Shown here one piece after another: positions 1 through 8,397 of a DNA stretch of 50,172 bases. Under the pieces are notes generated by a model. It was not told the DNA's origin, did no database searches, and saw only the letters and a list, made by a program, of their open reading frames with translations. Origin of the DNA: RGIG3102 sp045633415 (GTDB lineage Bacteria > Bacillota > Clostridia > Oscillospirales > Ruminococcaceae); NCBI GenBank assembly GCA_045633415.1, contig JAZQYH010000127.1, forward strand, positions 1-50,172. Reading direction: 5' to 3'. The position numbers were made by a program, and so were the translations under genes. Position 1 is the first letter of the stretch; each line of letters begins with the position of its first letter.

Positions 1-132
1 GCGTCCTGTTTTTATTTTGTATGTATAATATCTTATGCGCAAATGCAACAAAAGGGAATGATTTAATAATCAAACTTATTGTAAGAATTGCAGATTTATC
101 AGTATCTGTGTGGAAATCTGACACGGTTAGCA

Positions 133-161
133 TTGACAAACGATGCTAGTTAGTATATACT
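133..161 (+). promoter_or_regulatory. Promoter of the feo operon
   Basis: A TTGACA hexamer at 133-138 and TATACT at 156-161 are separated by exactly 17 bp, a canonical vegetative promoter. The -10 box lies inside the first palindrome of the tandem operator pair. Confidence 0.75.
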
Positions 162-189
162 AACTACACTAGTTAGTGCAGGCTAACTG
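147..189. promoter_or_regulatory. Two tandem palindromic operators upstream of feoA
   Basis: Positions 147-166 form a perfect palindrome with half-sites TAGTTAG and CTAACTA around a 6-bp core. Positions 170-189 repeat the same architecture (TAGTTAG, N6, CTAACTG) with centres 23 bp apart. The first overlaps the -10 box and the second lies just downstream of the start point. The half-sites resemble those of DtxR/IdeR-type metal-dependent repressors, which would fit iron control of feo; the regulator's identity is inferred. No gene was recognised in positions 1-132. Confidence 0.7.
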
Positions 190-235
190 CATACAAGACA
201 CGTTTATAGAATAAATGTGCGAAAGGATTATATTT

Positions 236-457
236 ATGAAAACACTGAAAGATGTAAAGGTTGGTGACACAGCCACTGTGGTGAAACTCCACGGCGAAGG
301 CCCTGTACGCCGCAGAATTATGGACATGGGCATTACAAAGCGCGTTGAAATCAAAGTGCGTAAAGTTGCGCCACTGGGAGATCCAATGGAACTTACAGTA
401 CGCGGTTACCAGTTGACACTGCGTAAAGCTGATGCAGAAATGATTGAAGTAGAATAA
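236..457 (+). CDS. feoA: Ferrous iron transport protein A (FeoA)
   Basis: A 73-residue cytosolic SH3-like protein typical of FeoA in length and sequence. It carries the conserved middle motif GEGPVRRRIMDMGI followed by a basic beta-strand region. FeoA is thought to modulate the Fe2+ channel FeoB. The ATG at 236 is preferred over the in-frame ATG at 215 because an AAAGG ribosome binding site sits about 9 bp before it and the 7 extra upstream residues do not look like FeoA. It is first in an operon with feoB (13 bp gap) and a small Cys-rich gene, behind a promoter with tandem operators. Confidence 0.93.
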   Translation: MKTLKDVKVGDTATVVKLHGEGPVRRRIMDMGITKRVEIKVRKVAPLGDPMELTVRGYQLTLRKADAEMIEVE

Positions 458-470
458 GAGGATTTTATAT

Positions 471-2627
471 ATGAGCATTAAAATTGCACTTGCCGGCAAC
501 CCTAACAGTGGTAAAACTTCACTGTTCAATGTTCTCACCGGCTCTAACCAGTACGTTGGCAACTGGCCTGGCGTAACTGTTGAAAAGAAAGAAGGCCATC
601 TGAAAGGCCACAGCGATGTAATTATTCAGGACTTGCCTGGTATTTACTCCCTGTCACCTTACTCTCCAGAGGAAGTGGTAACACGTACATACCTTGTAAA
701 CCAGCACCCAGACGCTATTCTGAACATTATCGACGGTACAAACATCGAAAGAAACCTGTACCTTACAACACAGCTTCTGGACCTGGGCTACCCTGTTGTT
801 ATCGCAGTAAACATGATGGACCTTGTTCGCAAAAACGGCGACCACATCGACATCGAAAAACTGAGCAAAGCAATGGGCTGCCCTGTTGTGGAAATTTCCG
901 CACTGAAAAACGAAGGCATTGAGGCTGCTGTAGAAAAAGTAGTAGAACTGGCTAAAAACCATACACACGGCGATGTACCACACGTTTTCAAAGGCAGTGT
1001 GGAACACGCTCTGGCACATATTGAAGAATCCATTGAAGATTCAGTAGACAAAACATATCTGCGCTGGTATGCAATCAAACTGTTTGAACGTGACGAAATC
1101 GTACAGCAGGAAGTAAACCTGCCTGCAGATGTAATGGCACACGTTGAACAGCACATCCTTGATTGTGAAGCAGAAATGGATGATGATGCAGAAAGTATTG
1201 TAGCTGACAGCCGTTATTCCTACATCAGTGATGTTTGCAGCCGTGCTGTTAAAAAATCCGGCGAAAAACACAGAGTTACACTTTCAGGTAAAATAGATAA
1301 AATTGTTACAAACAGAGTTCTGGCCCTGCCAATCTTTGCAGGCGTTATGTTCCTGATGTACGCCATCGCAATGGGCGGTTACTCCTTCTCCATCGGTACA
1401 ATGGGTACTGACTGGGCAAACGATGTGCTGTTCGGCGAATGGGTACCAACACTGTTTGATTCCATCCTTACATCCCTTGGTGTAAGCGGCTGGCTGTACG
1501 GTCTGGTAATGGATGGTATTGTAGCTGGCGTTGGCGCTGTGCTGGGCTTTGTACCACAGATTCTGGTGCTGTCCTTCCTGCTGTCAATTCTGGAAGACGT
1601 GGGCTATATGTCCCGTGTTGCATTTATTATGGACAGAATCCTGCGCAAATTCGGTCTGTCTGGCAAATCTATCATTCCTATGCTGGTTGCCACAGGCTGT
1701 GGTGTTCCAGGCATTCTGGCTTCACGTACTATTGAACAGGAAAATGACAGAAAAATCACAGTTATGACTACAGGCTTTATCCCTTGCGGTGCTAAAATGC
1801 CTATTATCGGCCTGTTTGCAGGTGCAGTATTTGGCAACTCACCACTGGTAGCAACATCTGCATTCTTTATCGGTGTAATGGCCGTAGTTATCAGCGGTGT
1901 TATTCTTAAAAAATTCAAAGCTTTCGCAGGCAAACCTGCTCCATTCGTAATGGAACTGCCTGAATACCATCTGCCAAGCGCAAGAAATGTTCTGCGCTCC
2001 ACATATGACAGAGGTATGGACTTTGTAAAAAGAGCAACAACAATTGTTCTGCTTTCTTCCATCGTTCTCTGGTTCCTGCAGGGTTACGGTTTTGTAGATG
2101 GTGCTTTTATGGCTGTTGAAGACCCTAACGTTTCACTGCTGGCAGACATCGGCAAAACTATTGCCTGGATTTTCTACCCACTGGGCTGGGCTGGCGAAAT
2201 GGCATGGAAAGCTACAATTGCTACATTTACAGGTCTGATTGCGAAAGAACAGGTAGTTTCTACATTCGGCACATTGTACAACTTTGCAGGCGAACTGTCT
2301 GAAGCAGGTAATGAAATCTGGGCACTGGTTGCTGCAGACTTCGGCCCTGTAAGAGCATACAGCTTTATGATTTTCCAGCTGCTGTGCGCACCATGTTTTG
2401 CAGCTATGGGCGCTATCAGAAGAGAAATGGGCGATATGAAATGGACAGTAGGCACAATCGCATATATGTGTGGTTTTGCGTATGTGATTTCAATGATTGT
2501 TTACCAGCTGGTTGGTTTTGTAACAGGTGAAGCAGTATTCTCTATCTTTACAGTGCTGGCTGTTGTTATTCTGGCTGCACTGCTGTACCTGATTTTCCGC
2601 AAAGGATATCAGGTGCCTAAAAAATAA
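471..2627 (+). CDS. feoB: Ferrous iron transport protein B (FeoB)
   Basis: A 718-residue GTP-gated Fe2+ transporter of the cytoplasmic membrane. The N-terminal G domain shows G1 GNPNSGKTS (residues 9-17), switch PGVT (33-36), G3 DLPG (54-57) and G4 NMMD (114-117). A helical spacer follows, then a membrane half from about residue 285 with the two Gate repeats and the conserved cysteines in GCGVPGILASR and GFIPCGAKMP. The length is usual for the family and nothing is truncated. It lies between feoA and a Cys-rich small protein, the normal Firmicutes feo order, and was probably acquired for anaerobic Fe2+ supply. Confidence 0.97.
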   Translation: MSIKIALAGNPNSGKTSLFNVLTGSNQYVGNWPGVTVEKKEGHLKGHSDVIIQDLPGIYSLSPYSPEEVVTRTYLVNQHPDAILNIIDGTNIERNLYLTTQLLDLGYPVVIAVNMMDLVRKNGDHIDIEKLSKAMGCPVVEISALKNEGIEAAVEKVVELAKNHTHGDVPHVFKGSVEHALAHIEESIEDSVDKTYLRWYAIKLFERDEIVQQEVNLPADVMAHVEQHILDCEAEMDDDAESIVADSRYSYISDVCSRAVKKSGEKHRVTLSGKIDKIVTNRVLALPIFAGVMFLMYAIAMGGYSFSIGTMGTDWANDVLFGEWVPTLFDSILTSLGVSGWLYGLVMDGIVAGVGAVLGFVPQILVLSFLLSILEDVGYMSRVAFIMDRILRKFGLSGKSIIPMLVATGCGVPGILASRTIEQENDRKITVMTTGFIPCGAKMPIIGLFAGAVFGNSPLVATSAFFIGVMAVVISGVILKKFKAFAGKPAPFVMELPEYHLPSARNVLRSTYDRGMDFVKRATTIVLLSSIVLWFLQGYGFVDGAFMAVEDPNVSLLADIGKTIAWIFYPLGWAGEMAWKATIATFTGLIAKEQVVSTFGTLYNFAGELSEAGNEIWALVAADFGPVRAYSFMIFQLLCAPCFAAMGAIRREMGDMKWTVGTIAYMCGFAYVISMIVYQLVGFVTGEAVFSIFTVLAVVILAALLYLIFRKGYQVPKK

Positions 2628-2660
2628 TCCAAAGCAAGATGATATACAGGAGGTCTCACT

Positions 2661-2822
2661 ATGGGCGATTTCATAGTTCTCACAGTTATTGGTTTCTGCG
2701 TGGCGCTTGCAGTACGCTCCATGTGGAAAGACCATAAAAAAGGCGGCTGTGCTGGTTGTTCAGGTTGTTCACACAACTGTAGCAGTTGCGCTTCAGCTTG
2801 TCGGGTTAAAACAACTGTATGA
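2661..2822 (+). CDS. FeoB-associated Cys-rich small membrane protein
   Basis: A 53-residue ORF starting at an ATG preceded by AGGAGG (2648-2653, 7-bp spacing). The N-terminus (residues 3-19) is a single hydrophobic helix. A short basic stretch follows, then a Cys-rich tail with seven cysteines between residues 30 and 47 in a Cys-x2-Cys pattern (CAGCSGC and CSSC). This layout matches the FeoB-associated Cys-rich membrane protein family that follows feoB in many Clostridia. It is proposed to bind or hand over Fe2+, but this is not proven. A terminator follows after 8 bp, so this is the last gene of the feo operon. Confidence 0.88.
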   Translation: MGDFIVLTVIGFCVALAVRSMWKDHKKGGCAGCSGCSHNCSSCASACRVKTTV

Positions 2823-2830
2823 TAAATATA

Positions 2831-2857
2831 GCCGTCGGTTTAACCGGCGGCTTTTTT
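2831..2857 (+). terminator. Terminator of the feo operon
   Basis: A hairpin of about 10 bp (GCCGTCGGTT / AACCGGCGGC with one wobble pair) and a T6 run follow the Cys-rich gene directly. Confidence 0.85.
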
Positions 2858-2971
2858 GTGTGGAAATATTAATTCAGCTAATCTTTTGAAAAACATATTT
2901 TCCTGTTGAAACACTGGACGAAAAGTATTATTATTTCCTATGACAATAATTACAATCCTTTCGGAGAGTCT

Positions 2972-4186
2972 ATGGACAAAAAGAAATTTTCCGTTTTATT
3001 TATAATCTGTATGGCAAATTCGCTGATATACACTTTGCCATATCTTCAAAGTACATATTACGACAGTATGCAGGCAGCCTATGGCTTTTCCCATGTGCAG
3101 ATGGGCAGTCTGGTAAGTGCATACGGTATATTCAATATTTTTGCCAACTTTTTTGGTGGCGTAGCGGCTGACTTGTTTGACACAAAGAAACTGTTTGTAT
3201 TTTCAATGGTGGCTACTGGTCTGTCTGGCCTATACAGTGCCACACTGCCAAGCTATCCTGTTATGCTGCTGTTGAATGTATTCTGGTCAGTTTCCACCAC
3301 ACTTACATTCTGGTCAGCTATGCTGAAGGCTGTGAACAGTCTGGCAGACGGTACCCGTCAGGGCAGGGTGTTCGGTCTGAAAGAAACAATCTGCTGTATT
3401 ATGACACTGGTGTTTTCCATGGGTACGCTGGCGGTTTTCAGGGCCAGTGGGGAAAACTTTGTGCTTTTGCTGGTGGTAAACTCCACACTGCATATCATCA
3501 TCGGTGTCCTGGTGGCGATATTTATGCCTCCGCTTCCTCCACAGGGGGATACAAATGTGTCACAGCTTATAAAAGGCATAGGCGACGTATTGCGCCTTAA
3601 AGGTGTGTGGCTTATAGGCATGACAATATTCTTCACGCAGTTTATTGCTATTATATTTGGTCGTTTTACACCGTTTCTTACAGGTGTGGGTGGATTGTCT
3701 GCATCCACAGTTGCTCTTATCACCATTATTGCGGCAAACGGCTTTGCAAATATAGGCTCGCTGTCTGGTGGTAAAATAAGTGATGCCATAGGTTCGCCAT
3801 CCAAGTTTATTGCCTGTGTAATGGGGCTTATTGCTGTGGTGACAGTGATATTCCTGTTTATTCCCTGGGGCAGTAATACAGTGTGGCCGTGTGTTGCAGT
3901 GGCTGTGATATTCCGTATTTTCAATGGTGCACTGCGCTCTGTACAGTTTGCCACTATGTCACAGGTGGATATTCCGAAGCACCTTATAGGTACAGCCAGC
4001 GGTATAATCAGTATTATCGGCTATCTGCCGGATATATTTGGTTATACACTCTGCGGTATCGCCATGGAAAATTTTGACACAATCACAGCTTACAGAGTGA
4101 TTTTCACAGGGCTGATAATATGCTGTGTTTTCGGTATGGTAATTTCTGTTTCACTGCACAGATATTCAAAAAGAAACAAGGCATAA
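2972..4186 (+). CDS. MFS transporter, substrate unknown
   Basis: A 404-residue integral membrane protein with about 12 hydrophobic segments and an MFS-like layout: an early GIFNIFANFFGGVAADLF segment (loop 2-3 region) and a repeat-like GGKISDAIGS in the second half. The start is placed at ATG 2972 because GGAG lies 6 bp before it; the longer open frame from 2906 would add 22 polar residues ahead of the first membrane helix. It probably moves a small organic solute by ion coupling, but no substrate can be read. It stands alone between two terminators and has no companion enzyme. Confidence 0.85.
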   Translation: MDKKKFSVLFIICMANSLIYTLPYLQSTYYDSMQAAYGFSHVQMGSLVSAYGIFNIFANFFGGVAADLFDTKKLFVFSMVATGLSGLYSATLPSYPVMLLLNVFWSVSTTLTFWSAMLKAVNSLADGTRQGRVFGLKETICCIMTLVFSMGTLAVFRASGENFVLLLVVNSTLHIIIGVLVAIFMPPLPPQGDTNVSQLIKGIGDVLRLKGVWLIGMTIFFTQFIAIIFGRFTPFLTGVGGLSASTVALITIIAANGFANIGSLSGGKISDAIGSPSKFIACVMGLIAVVTVIFLFIPWGSNTVWPCVAVAVIFRIFNGALRSVQFATMSQVDIPKHLIGTASGIISIIGYLPDIFGYTLCGIAMENFDTITAYRVIFTGLIICCVFGMVISVSLHRYSKRNKA

Positions 4187-4192
4187 AACAAG

Positions 4193-4232
4193 GCTTTGCC
4201 GGTGTATAACACTGCATCGGCAAAGCTTTTTT
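4193..4232 (+). terminator. Terminator after the MFS gene
   Basis: A 9-bp stem GCTTTGCCG / CGGCAAAGC with a 16-nt loop is followed by a T run. Confidence 0.8.
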
Positions 4233-4257
4233 GTGTTTTTTTACCACTAAAATTTAG

Positions 4258-4287
4258 TTGACAAACATTGCTTTTTTAGACTATCAT
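4258..4287 (+). promoter_or_regulatory. Promoter of the mgtE leader transcript
   Basis: TTGACA (4258-4263) and TATCAT (4282-4287) with an 18-bp spacer. The predicted transcript starts near 4294, leaving a 5' leader of about 175 nt before mgtE. Confidence 0.65.
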
Positions 4288-4343
4288 AATAGGTAACGGA
4301 TTAATAAAATCTGCAAAAATTCAATTTAAAGGAGATGACACTT

Positions 4344-4427
4344 GTGAGTAGTGACCCTTGCGGGAGTACGATGTACACTTACAAATCAATACAGGCGCAA
4401 AAACAGGTGGATTCTTCCGTATTATGA
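4344..4427 (+). CDS. Candidate mgtE leader peptide (27 aa)
   Basis: A GTG-started ORF of 27 codons plus stop, with AAAGGAG (4328-4334) about 9 bp upstream. The peptide begins with Met/Val-Ser-Ser-Asp-Pro-Cys-Gly. It lies wholly inside the mgtE leader, and its stop codon is 6 nt before the hairpin that precedes mgtE. Asp/Pro-rich N-terminal peptides such as E. coli MgtL destabilise ribosomes at low Mg2+, and the single Asp-Pro here suggests, but does not prove, a similar role. The alternative is a chance ORF inside a structured RNA leader. Confidence 0.55.
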   Translation: MSSDPCGSTMYTYKSIQAQKQVDSSVL

Positions 4428-4433
4428 TACAGC

Positions 4434-4468
4434 ACCTCTTTTTCGCCCTAAGAAAGAGAGGTATTTTT
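4434..4468 (+). promoter_or_regulatory. Attenuator / SD-sequestering hairpin before mgtE
   Basis: ACCTCT (4434-4439) pairs with AGAGGT (4457-4462), extended inward by A-T and G-T pairs, and is followed by ATTTTT right up to the mgtE ATG. The 3' arm contains the only SD-like sequence for mgtE (AGAGAGG). The hairpin could therefore act as a terminator, a translation block, or both. An upstream AGGTG (4405-4409) can pair with CACCT (4433-4437) and would compete with it. Confidence 0.65.
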
Positions 4469-4469
4469 A

Positions 4470-5918
4470 ATGGATGACAAAAACTACAACAATATTGGAT
4501 TCCACACAGAAAACGATGATTTTGTTGAAGAAGATGAAGAAATAATCGAACTTATAGATGCCATTACTGCAGACGAAGATGAGCTGGAAGAAGCTGATGT
4601 AGACCTTACAGATATGCTCCTGACAACAGAGCAGGAAGAGCTGGAAGATGTTATCGAGTCAGACTTTGCCATCGACGTTGCCATCGCTATGGAAGAGTTC
4701 TCTGATGAAGAGCTGCTGGCATTCTATGAACGTCTTGATAATGAACACAACGCCCAGGTTCTGGAACAGATGGACGAAGATTTGCAGCAGAGATTTGTAG
4801 CCCTGCTGGATTATGATGCTATTCTGGGAATATTCAAATATATGTCAAACGACGATATTGCCGATATTCTTGGCGAAATGCCTGTTAACCGCAGAAAAAC
4901 CATTCTCCGCCGTCTGAAAAGTAGTGACGAAGTACAGAGCCTGATGCTGTATCCTGATGATACAGCCGGTGGTATTATGACAACAGAATATATTGCCCTT
5001 TCAGGCAATATGACTGTTGAAAAAGCACTGCAGAAAATCAAGGAAATTGCACCTAAAACAGAGATTATAGACACTATCTTTGTTCTCAATGGTAAAAAAG
5101 AACTTATCGGTACTGCCGACCTGCGTGATATTCTGGTGGAAGAAAACCATGTTCTTCTGCAGGAAATCATGTATGACAACGTTGTTGTGGTTACTCCTGA
5201 CATGGACCAGGAAGAAGTTTCGCATATCGCATCCAAATACGACCTTACAGCTGTGCCTGTTGTAAACAGAAAAGGCGCACTGCTGGGTATCATTACTGTC
5301 GACGATATCATCGACGTTCTCTTTGAAGAACAGACCGAAGATATTCTGAAGATGGGTGGTGCGTCAGCTGAAGAAAACATTGACTCCACAGTTCTTGAAA
5401 GTGTAAAATTCCGTCTACCATGGCTGATGGTAAACCTTTGCACAGCTTTTCTAGCATCTTTTACACTGTCTATGTTTGAAGATACAATCGCACAGGTTGT
5501 TGCACTGTCTGCCACAATGACAATTATTGCAAACATGGGTGGTAACGCAGGTAACCAGACAATGGCTATTGTACTGCGCAGTATCACACTGGGTGAAATC
5601 AACCTGGCAGATGACTGGCTGAAAGTAATCAAACCTATTATAGCCGGTGTTATCAACGGTGCTATTATCGGCTCTGTTGCAGGGCTGATAGTTGCTATGA
5701 AATACGGCAACATGTACCTTGGCATTATTACAGTGCTGGCTATGATTATAAACAACATAGTGGCAGGTGTATTTGGCTTCTTTGTACCTCTGGTGCTGAA
5801 AGCGCTGAAAGTGGACCCTGCCCTGGCAAGTTCCATTTTCCTTACAGCTGCTACAGACGTTCTTGGCTTTTTTGCATTCCTCAGTCTTGCAAAAGTGTTT
5901 ATGCCAATGCTTATATAG
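4470..5918 (+). CDS. mgtE: Magnesium transporter MgtE
   Basis: A 482-residue homodimeric Mg2+ channel of the cytoplasmic membrane. It has a very acidic N-terminal extension (about residues 1-60, rich in Asp/Glu), the MgtE_N superhelix (about 75-175), two CBS domains (about 175-295) and five membrane helices from about residue 315. These contain the family signature ANMGGNAGNQT in the pore region. In known MgtE proteins the N and CBS domains bind Mg2+ and close the channel. The acidic extension makes this protein slightly longer than the usual 450 residues. Expression is probably controlled by the leader peptide and hairpin just upstream. Confidence 0.96.
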   Translation: MDDKNYNNIGFHTENDDFVEEDEEIIELIDAITADEDELEEADVDLTDMLLTTEQEELEDVIESDFAIDVAIAMEEFSDEELLAFYERLDNEHNAQVLEQMDEDLQQRFVALLDYDAILGIFKYMSNDDIADILGEMPVNRRKTILRRLKSSDEVQSLMLYPDDTAGGIMTTEYIALSGNMTVEKALQKIKEIAPKTEIIDTIFVLNGKKELIGTADLRDILVEENHVLLQEIMYDNVVVVTPDMDQEEVSHIASKYDLTAVPVVNRKGALLGIITVDDIIDVLFEEQTEDILKMGGASAEENIDSTVLESVKFRLPWLMVNLCTAFLASFTLSMFEDTIAQVVALSATMTIIANMGGNAGNQTMAIVLRSITLGEINLADDWLKVIKPIIAGVINGAIIGSVAGLIVAMKYGNMYLGIITVLAMIINNIVAGVFGFFVPLVLKALKVDPALASSIFLTAATDVLGFFAFLSLAKVFMPMLI

Positions 5919-5925
5919 AAATAAT

Positions 5926-5953
5926 AAAGACGACAGGTTTCTGTCGTCTTTTT
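5926..5953 (+). terminator. Terminator of mgtE
   Basis: A perfect stem GACGACAG / CTGTCGTC with a GTTT loop and a T5 run starts about 10 bp after the mgtE stop. Confidence 0.9.
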
Positions 5954-6043
5954 ACAATTCTTAATAGGATTTTAACAACTATTTCCTTTAAATTTTCATA
6001 GATTAGTGTTATTATATATAAAATATTAAAACAAGGGGATATT

Positions 6044-6247
6044 ATGTTATTGCTTCAAACAGTTGAACTGGTGGACATCACCAAAGAAATACCGCTGAAA
6101 TATTGGGTTTTGTTTATCGCTGTAATGGCGGTGATTCTTCCCCTTGCTTCAAAAATTCTGACACATATGTTTATTCCGCAAAATAATGAGGAGGACGCAC
6201 CTGTGTGGTCCTCCATGAGTAAAAAGAACAAGGGTAAAAAGTTTTAG
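6044..6247 (+). CDS. Small single-pass membrane protein, unknown
   Basis: A 67-residue ORF with an AAGGGG ribosome binding site 6-7 bp before ATG 6044. There is one strong hydrophobic helix (about residues 20-42), a short acidic stretch (NNEEDA) and a Lys-rich C-terminus. No family is recognised. A possible promoter (TTTCAT 5994-5999, TATAAA 6017-6022, 17-bp spacer) precedes it. Its stop codon overlaps the stop of the convergent phosphoesterase gene by 4 bp, so neither gene has a terminator between them. The RBS and promoter support a real gene, but the function is unknown. Confidence 0.6.
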   Translation: MLLLQTVELVDITKEIPLKYWVLFIAVMAVILPLASKILTHMFIPQNNEEDAPVWSSMSKKNKGKKF

Positions 6248-6894
6248 TCTCCCAGTTTATACACATCTGTGTACACACTCTGGGCCTTGCTTGAAATGTA
6301 TTTGTCTTTGTGGTAAAAACCAAAATACCACTTTTTATATTCCAATTTGGCAGAAATTTCATCCAGATAATCAAACAGATGGCCGAATGTAAAGCTGTCC
6401 ATATTGATGAATCTGTTTATATTGCCGCTAGGTGAATGTGTCAGCACATAGTCTACCTGCCAGTTGTGTCTTTCAAGGTTCTGTGTGCATCTGTCGAAAT
6501 CAGCCTGACATGGCGGATAGTCGCTGAACACATCGTCTATAAAATCATCTGCACCGCCAAAGCACAGCAATTTCATATCTTCCATTTCCAGCACTTCACC
6601 GCGTTTTATGTAATAAACCTGTCCAGGGCATATTTCCTTTGCCTGTGCGCCATGATATACAGTGTCTGGAAACTGTTCCAATGCTTTGAAATTTTCATTG
6701 TAACCATCAATGAACAAAACCCTGAAAGGCAGTTTTGCAATCTTTTTCAGGTTCTTTTCCTGTGTTTTATCGCCGTTCCACACAAAGCCAAAATCACCCA
6801 GAACTATCAGGGTGTCATATTTTTTTATGAAGTTCAGCTTTTTGTCGGTCAGTCTTTCCAGCTCACCATGGGTATCTGCAGTGATAAATATCAT
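6244..6894 (-). CDS. Calcineurin-like metallophosphoesterase
   Basis: A 216-residue cytosolic protein with the metallophosphoesterase motif order: Asp-Thr-His-Gly near the N-terminus (residues 7-10), GDFG (about 33-36), a variant GYNEN in place of the usual GNHE (about 65-69), and later histidines in LTHSPSGN (about 152) and GFYHKDK (near 195). These would hold two metal ions. The replacement of the GNH motif His by Asn is unusual but both residues can coordinate metal. The substrate (nucleotide, phosphoprotein or other) is unknown. It is a single gene on the minus strand; GGGG lies about 8 bp before the ATG. Confidence 0.8.
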   Translation of the reverse strand: MIFITADTHGELERLTDKKLNFIKKYDTLIVLGDFGFVWNGDKTQEKNLKKIAKLPFRVLFIDGYNENFKALEQFPDTVYHGAQAKEICPGQVYYIKRGEVLEMEDMKLLCFGGADDFIDDVFSDYPPCQADFDRCTQNLERHNWQVDYVLTHSPSGNINRFINMDSFTFGHLFDYLDEISAKLEYKKWYFGFYHKDKYISSKAQSVYTDVYKLGD

Positions 6895-7028
6895 TTTTGT
6901 GCCCCTTTTTTACTTTATTTGCACTTTATTTATAAGTATATTTATGTTATAATATAAAGGTTATAAAAGAATCATAAATTTAACACTTTTCAATTACTAT
7001 TTTAATATAATTCCCAGGGAATGTCTAT

Positions 7029-8360
7029 ATGAAAAAATTTATCCGCCTGATGAGCGTGACACTTGCTTTTGTGTTATGCTTTTCTATATTACAGCTGCCG
7101 GCGTCTGCTGCTACAACAGCCAGATACCAGTTGTCTTTTGAAGTAAATGCCAGGGCTTACGTTCTTGCCAGCCTTGACACAGGGGAAATTATTTTTGAAA
7201 AAAACAGTCATGAACAATATGACCCTGCTTCTCTTACAAAGCTACTTACAGCTTATACCACATACAAATATGTGGAAGATTTTGAAGGTACAATGGTTAC
7301 AGCACCAAGATATGTTTATGATGAACTCTACGGTCTCAACAGCTCCACAGCTGATATCCGTCAGGGTGAAATTCTCAGTGTAAAAGACCTTATGTATGCT
7401 ATGCTGTTGCCTTCTGCCAACGAAGCCGCCAGCATTCTGGCTGACTATATCGGCAATGGCGATATCACAAACTTCTGCATGATGATGAACAACGAGGCCA
7501 GAAAGCTGGGCTGTACAAATACCAATTTTACAAATGCCCACGGCCTGTTCACAGACAATCACTACACATCAGCTTATGATATGTACCTGATTGCAAGAGC
7601 CTGCTACAATCTGCCGGGCTTTATGGATATAGTTACTACAAACACTTACCAGATGCCAGCCAATGTAAAGCATGCAAATCCTTACTATATCCAGAATACA
7701 AACAAAATGCAGAACAGGGCGTACCCTAATTACTACCGCTCTTACGTAAAAGGTATGAAGACAGGTACCCTTGACTACAACAACTTTGTGTGTGTTTGTC
7801 AGAAAAACGGAGAGAACTACATTCTTGTTGTTATCGGTGCTGACTTTGTGGGTAATGAATCCCGCACAGCTATGCTGACAAGTGCAGAAATAATGGACTA
7901 CTTCTTTGAAAGCTACTCACTGCGCAGTGCAAACACACTGTCTTTCCCAGTGACAGAAGTGGGGCTGAAATATGCTTCAGATGCTGACACACTCCTGCTT
8001 TATGCAGATACAGAAGTTATGTCCATCTTACCAAACGATGCAGACGAATCCAGCTTTCAGAAAGTTTACAACCTGCCTGAATATGTTGGTGCGCCTATAA
8101 ATGCCGGCGATGTAATCGGCACAGTTGATTACTATCTCGCAGGACAGAAAGTTGGTACCAGCCAGCTTATCAGCCACGACACAGTGGAACGCAGTACTGT
8201 TATGTACCTTATGGGTAAATTCCAGGAGGCATACCAGTCCCTATATTTCCGTGTAGTACTGGCAGTTACATTTACACTGGTAGTTATTTATTTGATTTAC
8301 ACCTATTTACAGTATAAGAAACACGAAAAAATGCAGAAAGTACACCGCACAAGAAGATAA
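7029..8360 (+). CDS. dacA: D-alanyl-D-alanine carboxypeptidase (PBP5 family)
   Basis: A 443-residue exported penicillin-binding protein that trims the terminal D-Ala from peptidoglycan stem peptides. It has a signal peptide (residues 1-27, ending PASA-A), the catalytic S68-x-x-K71 in SLTK, the S129-A-N131 motif and KTG at 244-246. A beta-rich domain follows, then a C-terminal transmembrane helix (about 400-425) with a basic cytoplasmic tail. Usual PBP5 proteins anchor by an amphipathic helix; here the anchor looks like a true membrane span. It heads a run with the Cys-peptidase-like gene (37 bp gap) and nicotinate phosphoribosyltransferase. Confidence 0.94.
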   Translation: MKKFIRLMSVTLAFVLCFSILQLPASAATTARYQLSFEVNARAYVLASLDTGEIIFEKNSHEQYDPASLTKLLTAYTTYKYVEDFEGTMVTAPRYVYDELYGLNSSTADIRQGEILSVKDLMYAMLLPSANEAASILADYIGNGDITNFCMMMNNEARKLGCTNTNFTNAHGLFTDNHYTSAYDMYLIARACYNLPGFMDIVTTNTYQMPANVKHANPYYIQNTNKMQNRAYPNYYRSYVKGMKTGTLDYNNFVCVCQKNGENYILVVIGADFVGNESRTAMLTSAEIMDYFFESYSLRSANTLSFPVTEVGLKYASDADTLLLYADTEVMSILPNDADESSFQKVYNLPEYVGAPINAGDVIGTVDYYLAGQKVGTSQLISHDTVERSTVMYLMGKFQEAYQSLYFRVVLAVTFTLVVIYLIYTYLQYKKHEKMQKVHRTRR

Positions 8361-8397
8361 TATCACGGTGGTTTTATTATAAGGAAAGTAGAGGAAA

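Noticed and set aside
2906..2971. Longer start of the first MFS transporter
   Set aside because: No SD before 2906, and the 22 extra residues are polar; GGAG precedes ATG 2972.
4294..4470. M-box (ykoK) Mg2+ riboswitch before mgtE
   Set aside because: The conserved GTTAGGTGAGGCTCC-type core and later M-box segments are not present; the leader is too short and instead holds an ORF and one hairpin.
4811..5836. 341-residue ORF on the minus strand opposite mgtE
   Set aside because: It lies fully antisense to a clear MgtE gene, is Ser/Thr/Ile-rich as expected for a reverse frame, and has no ribosome binding site or motif.
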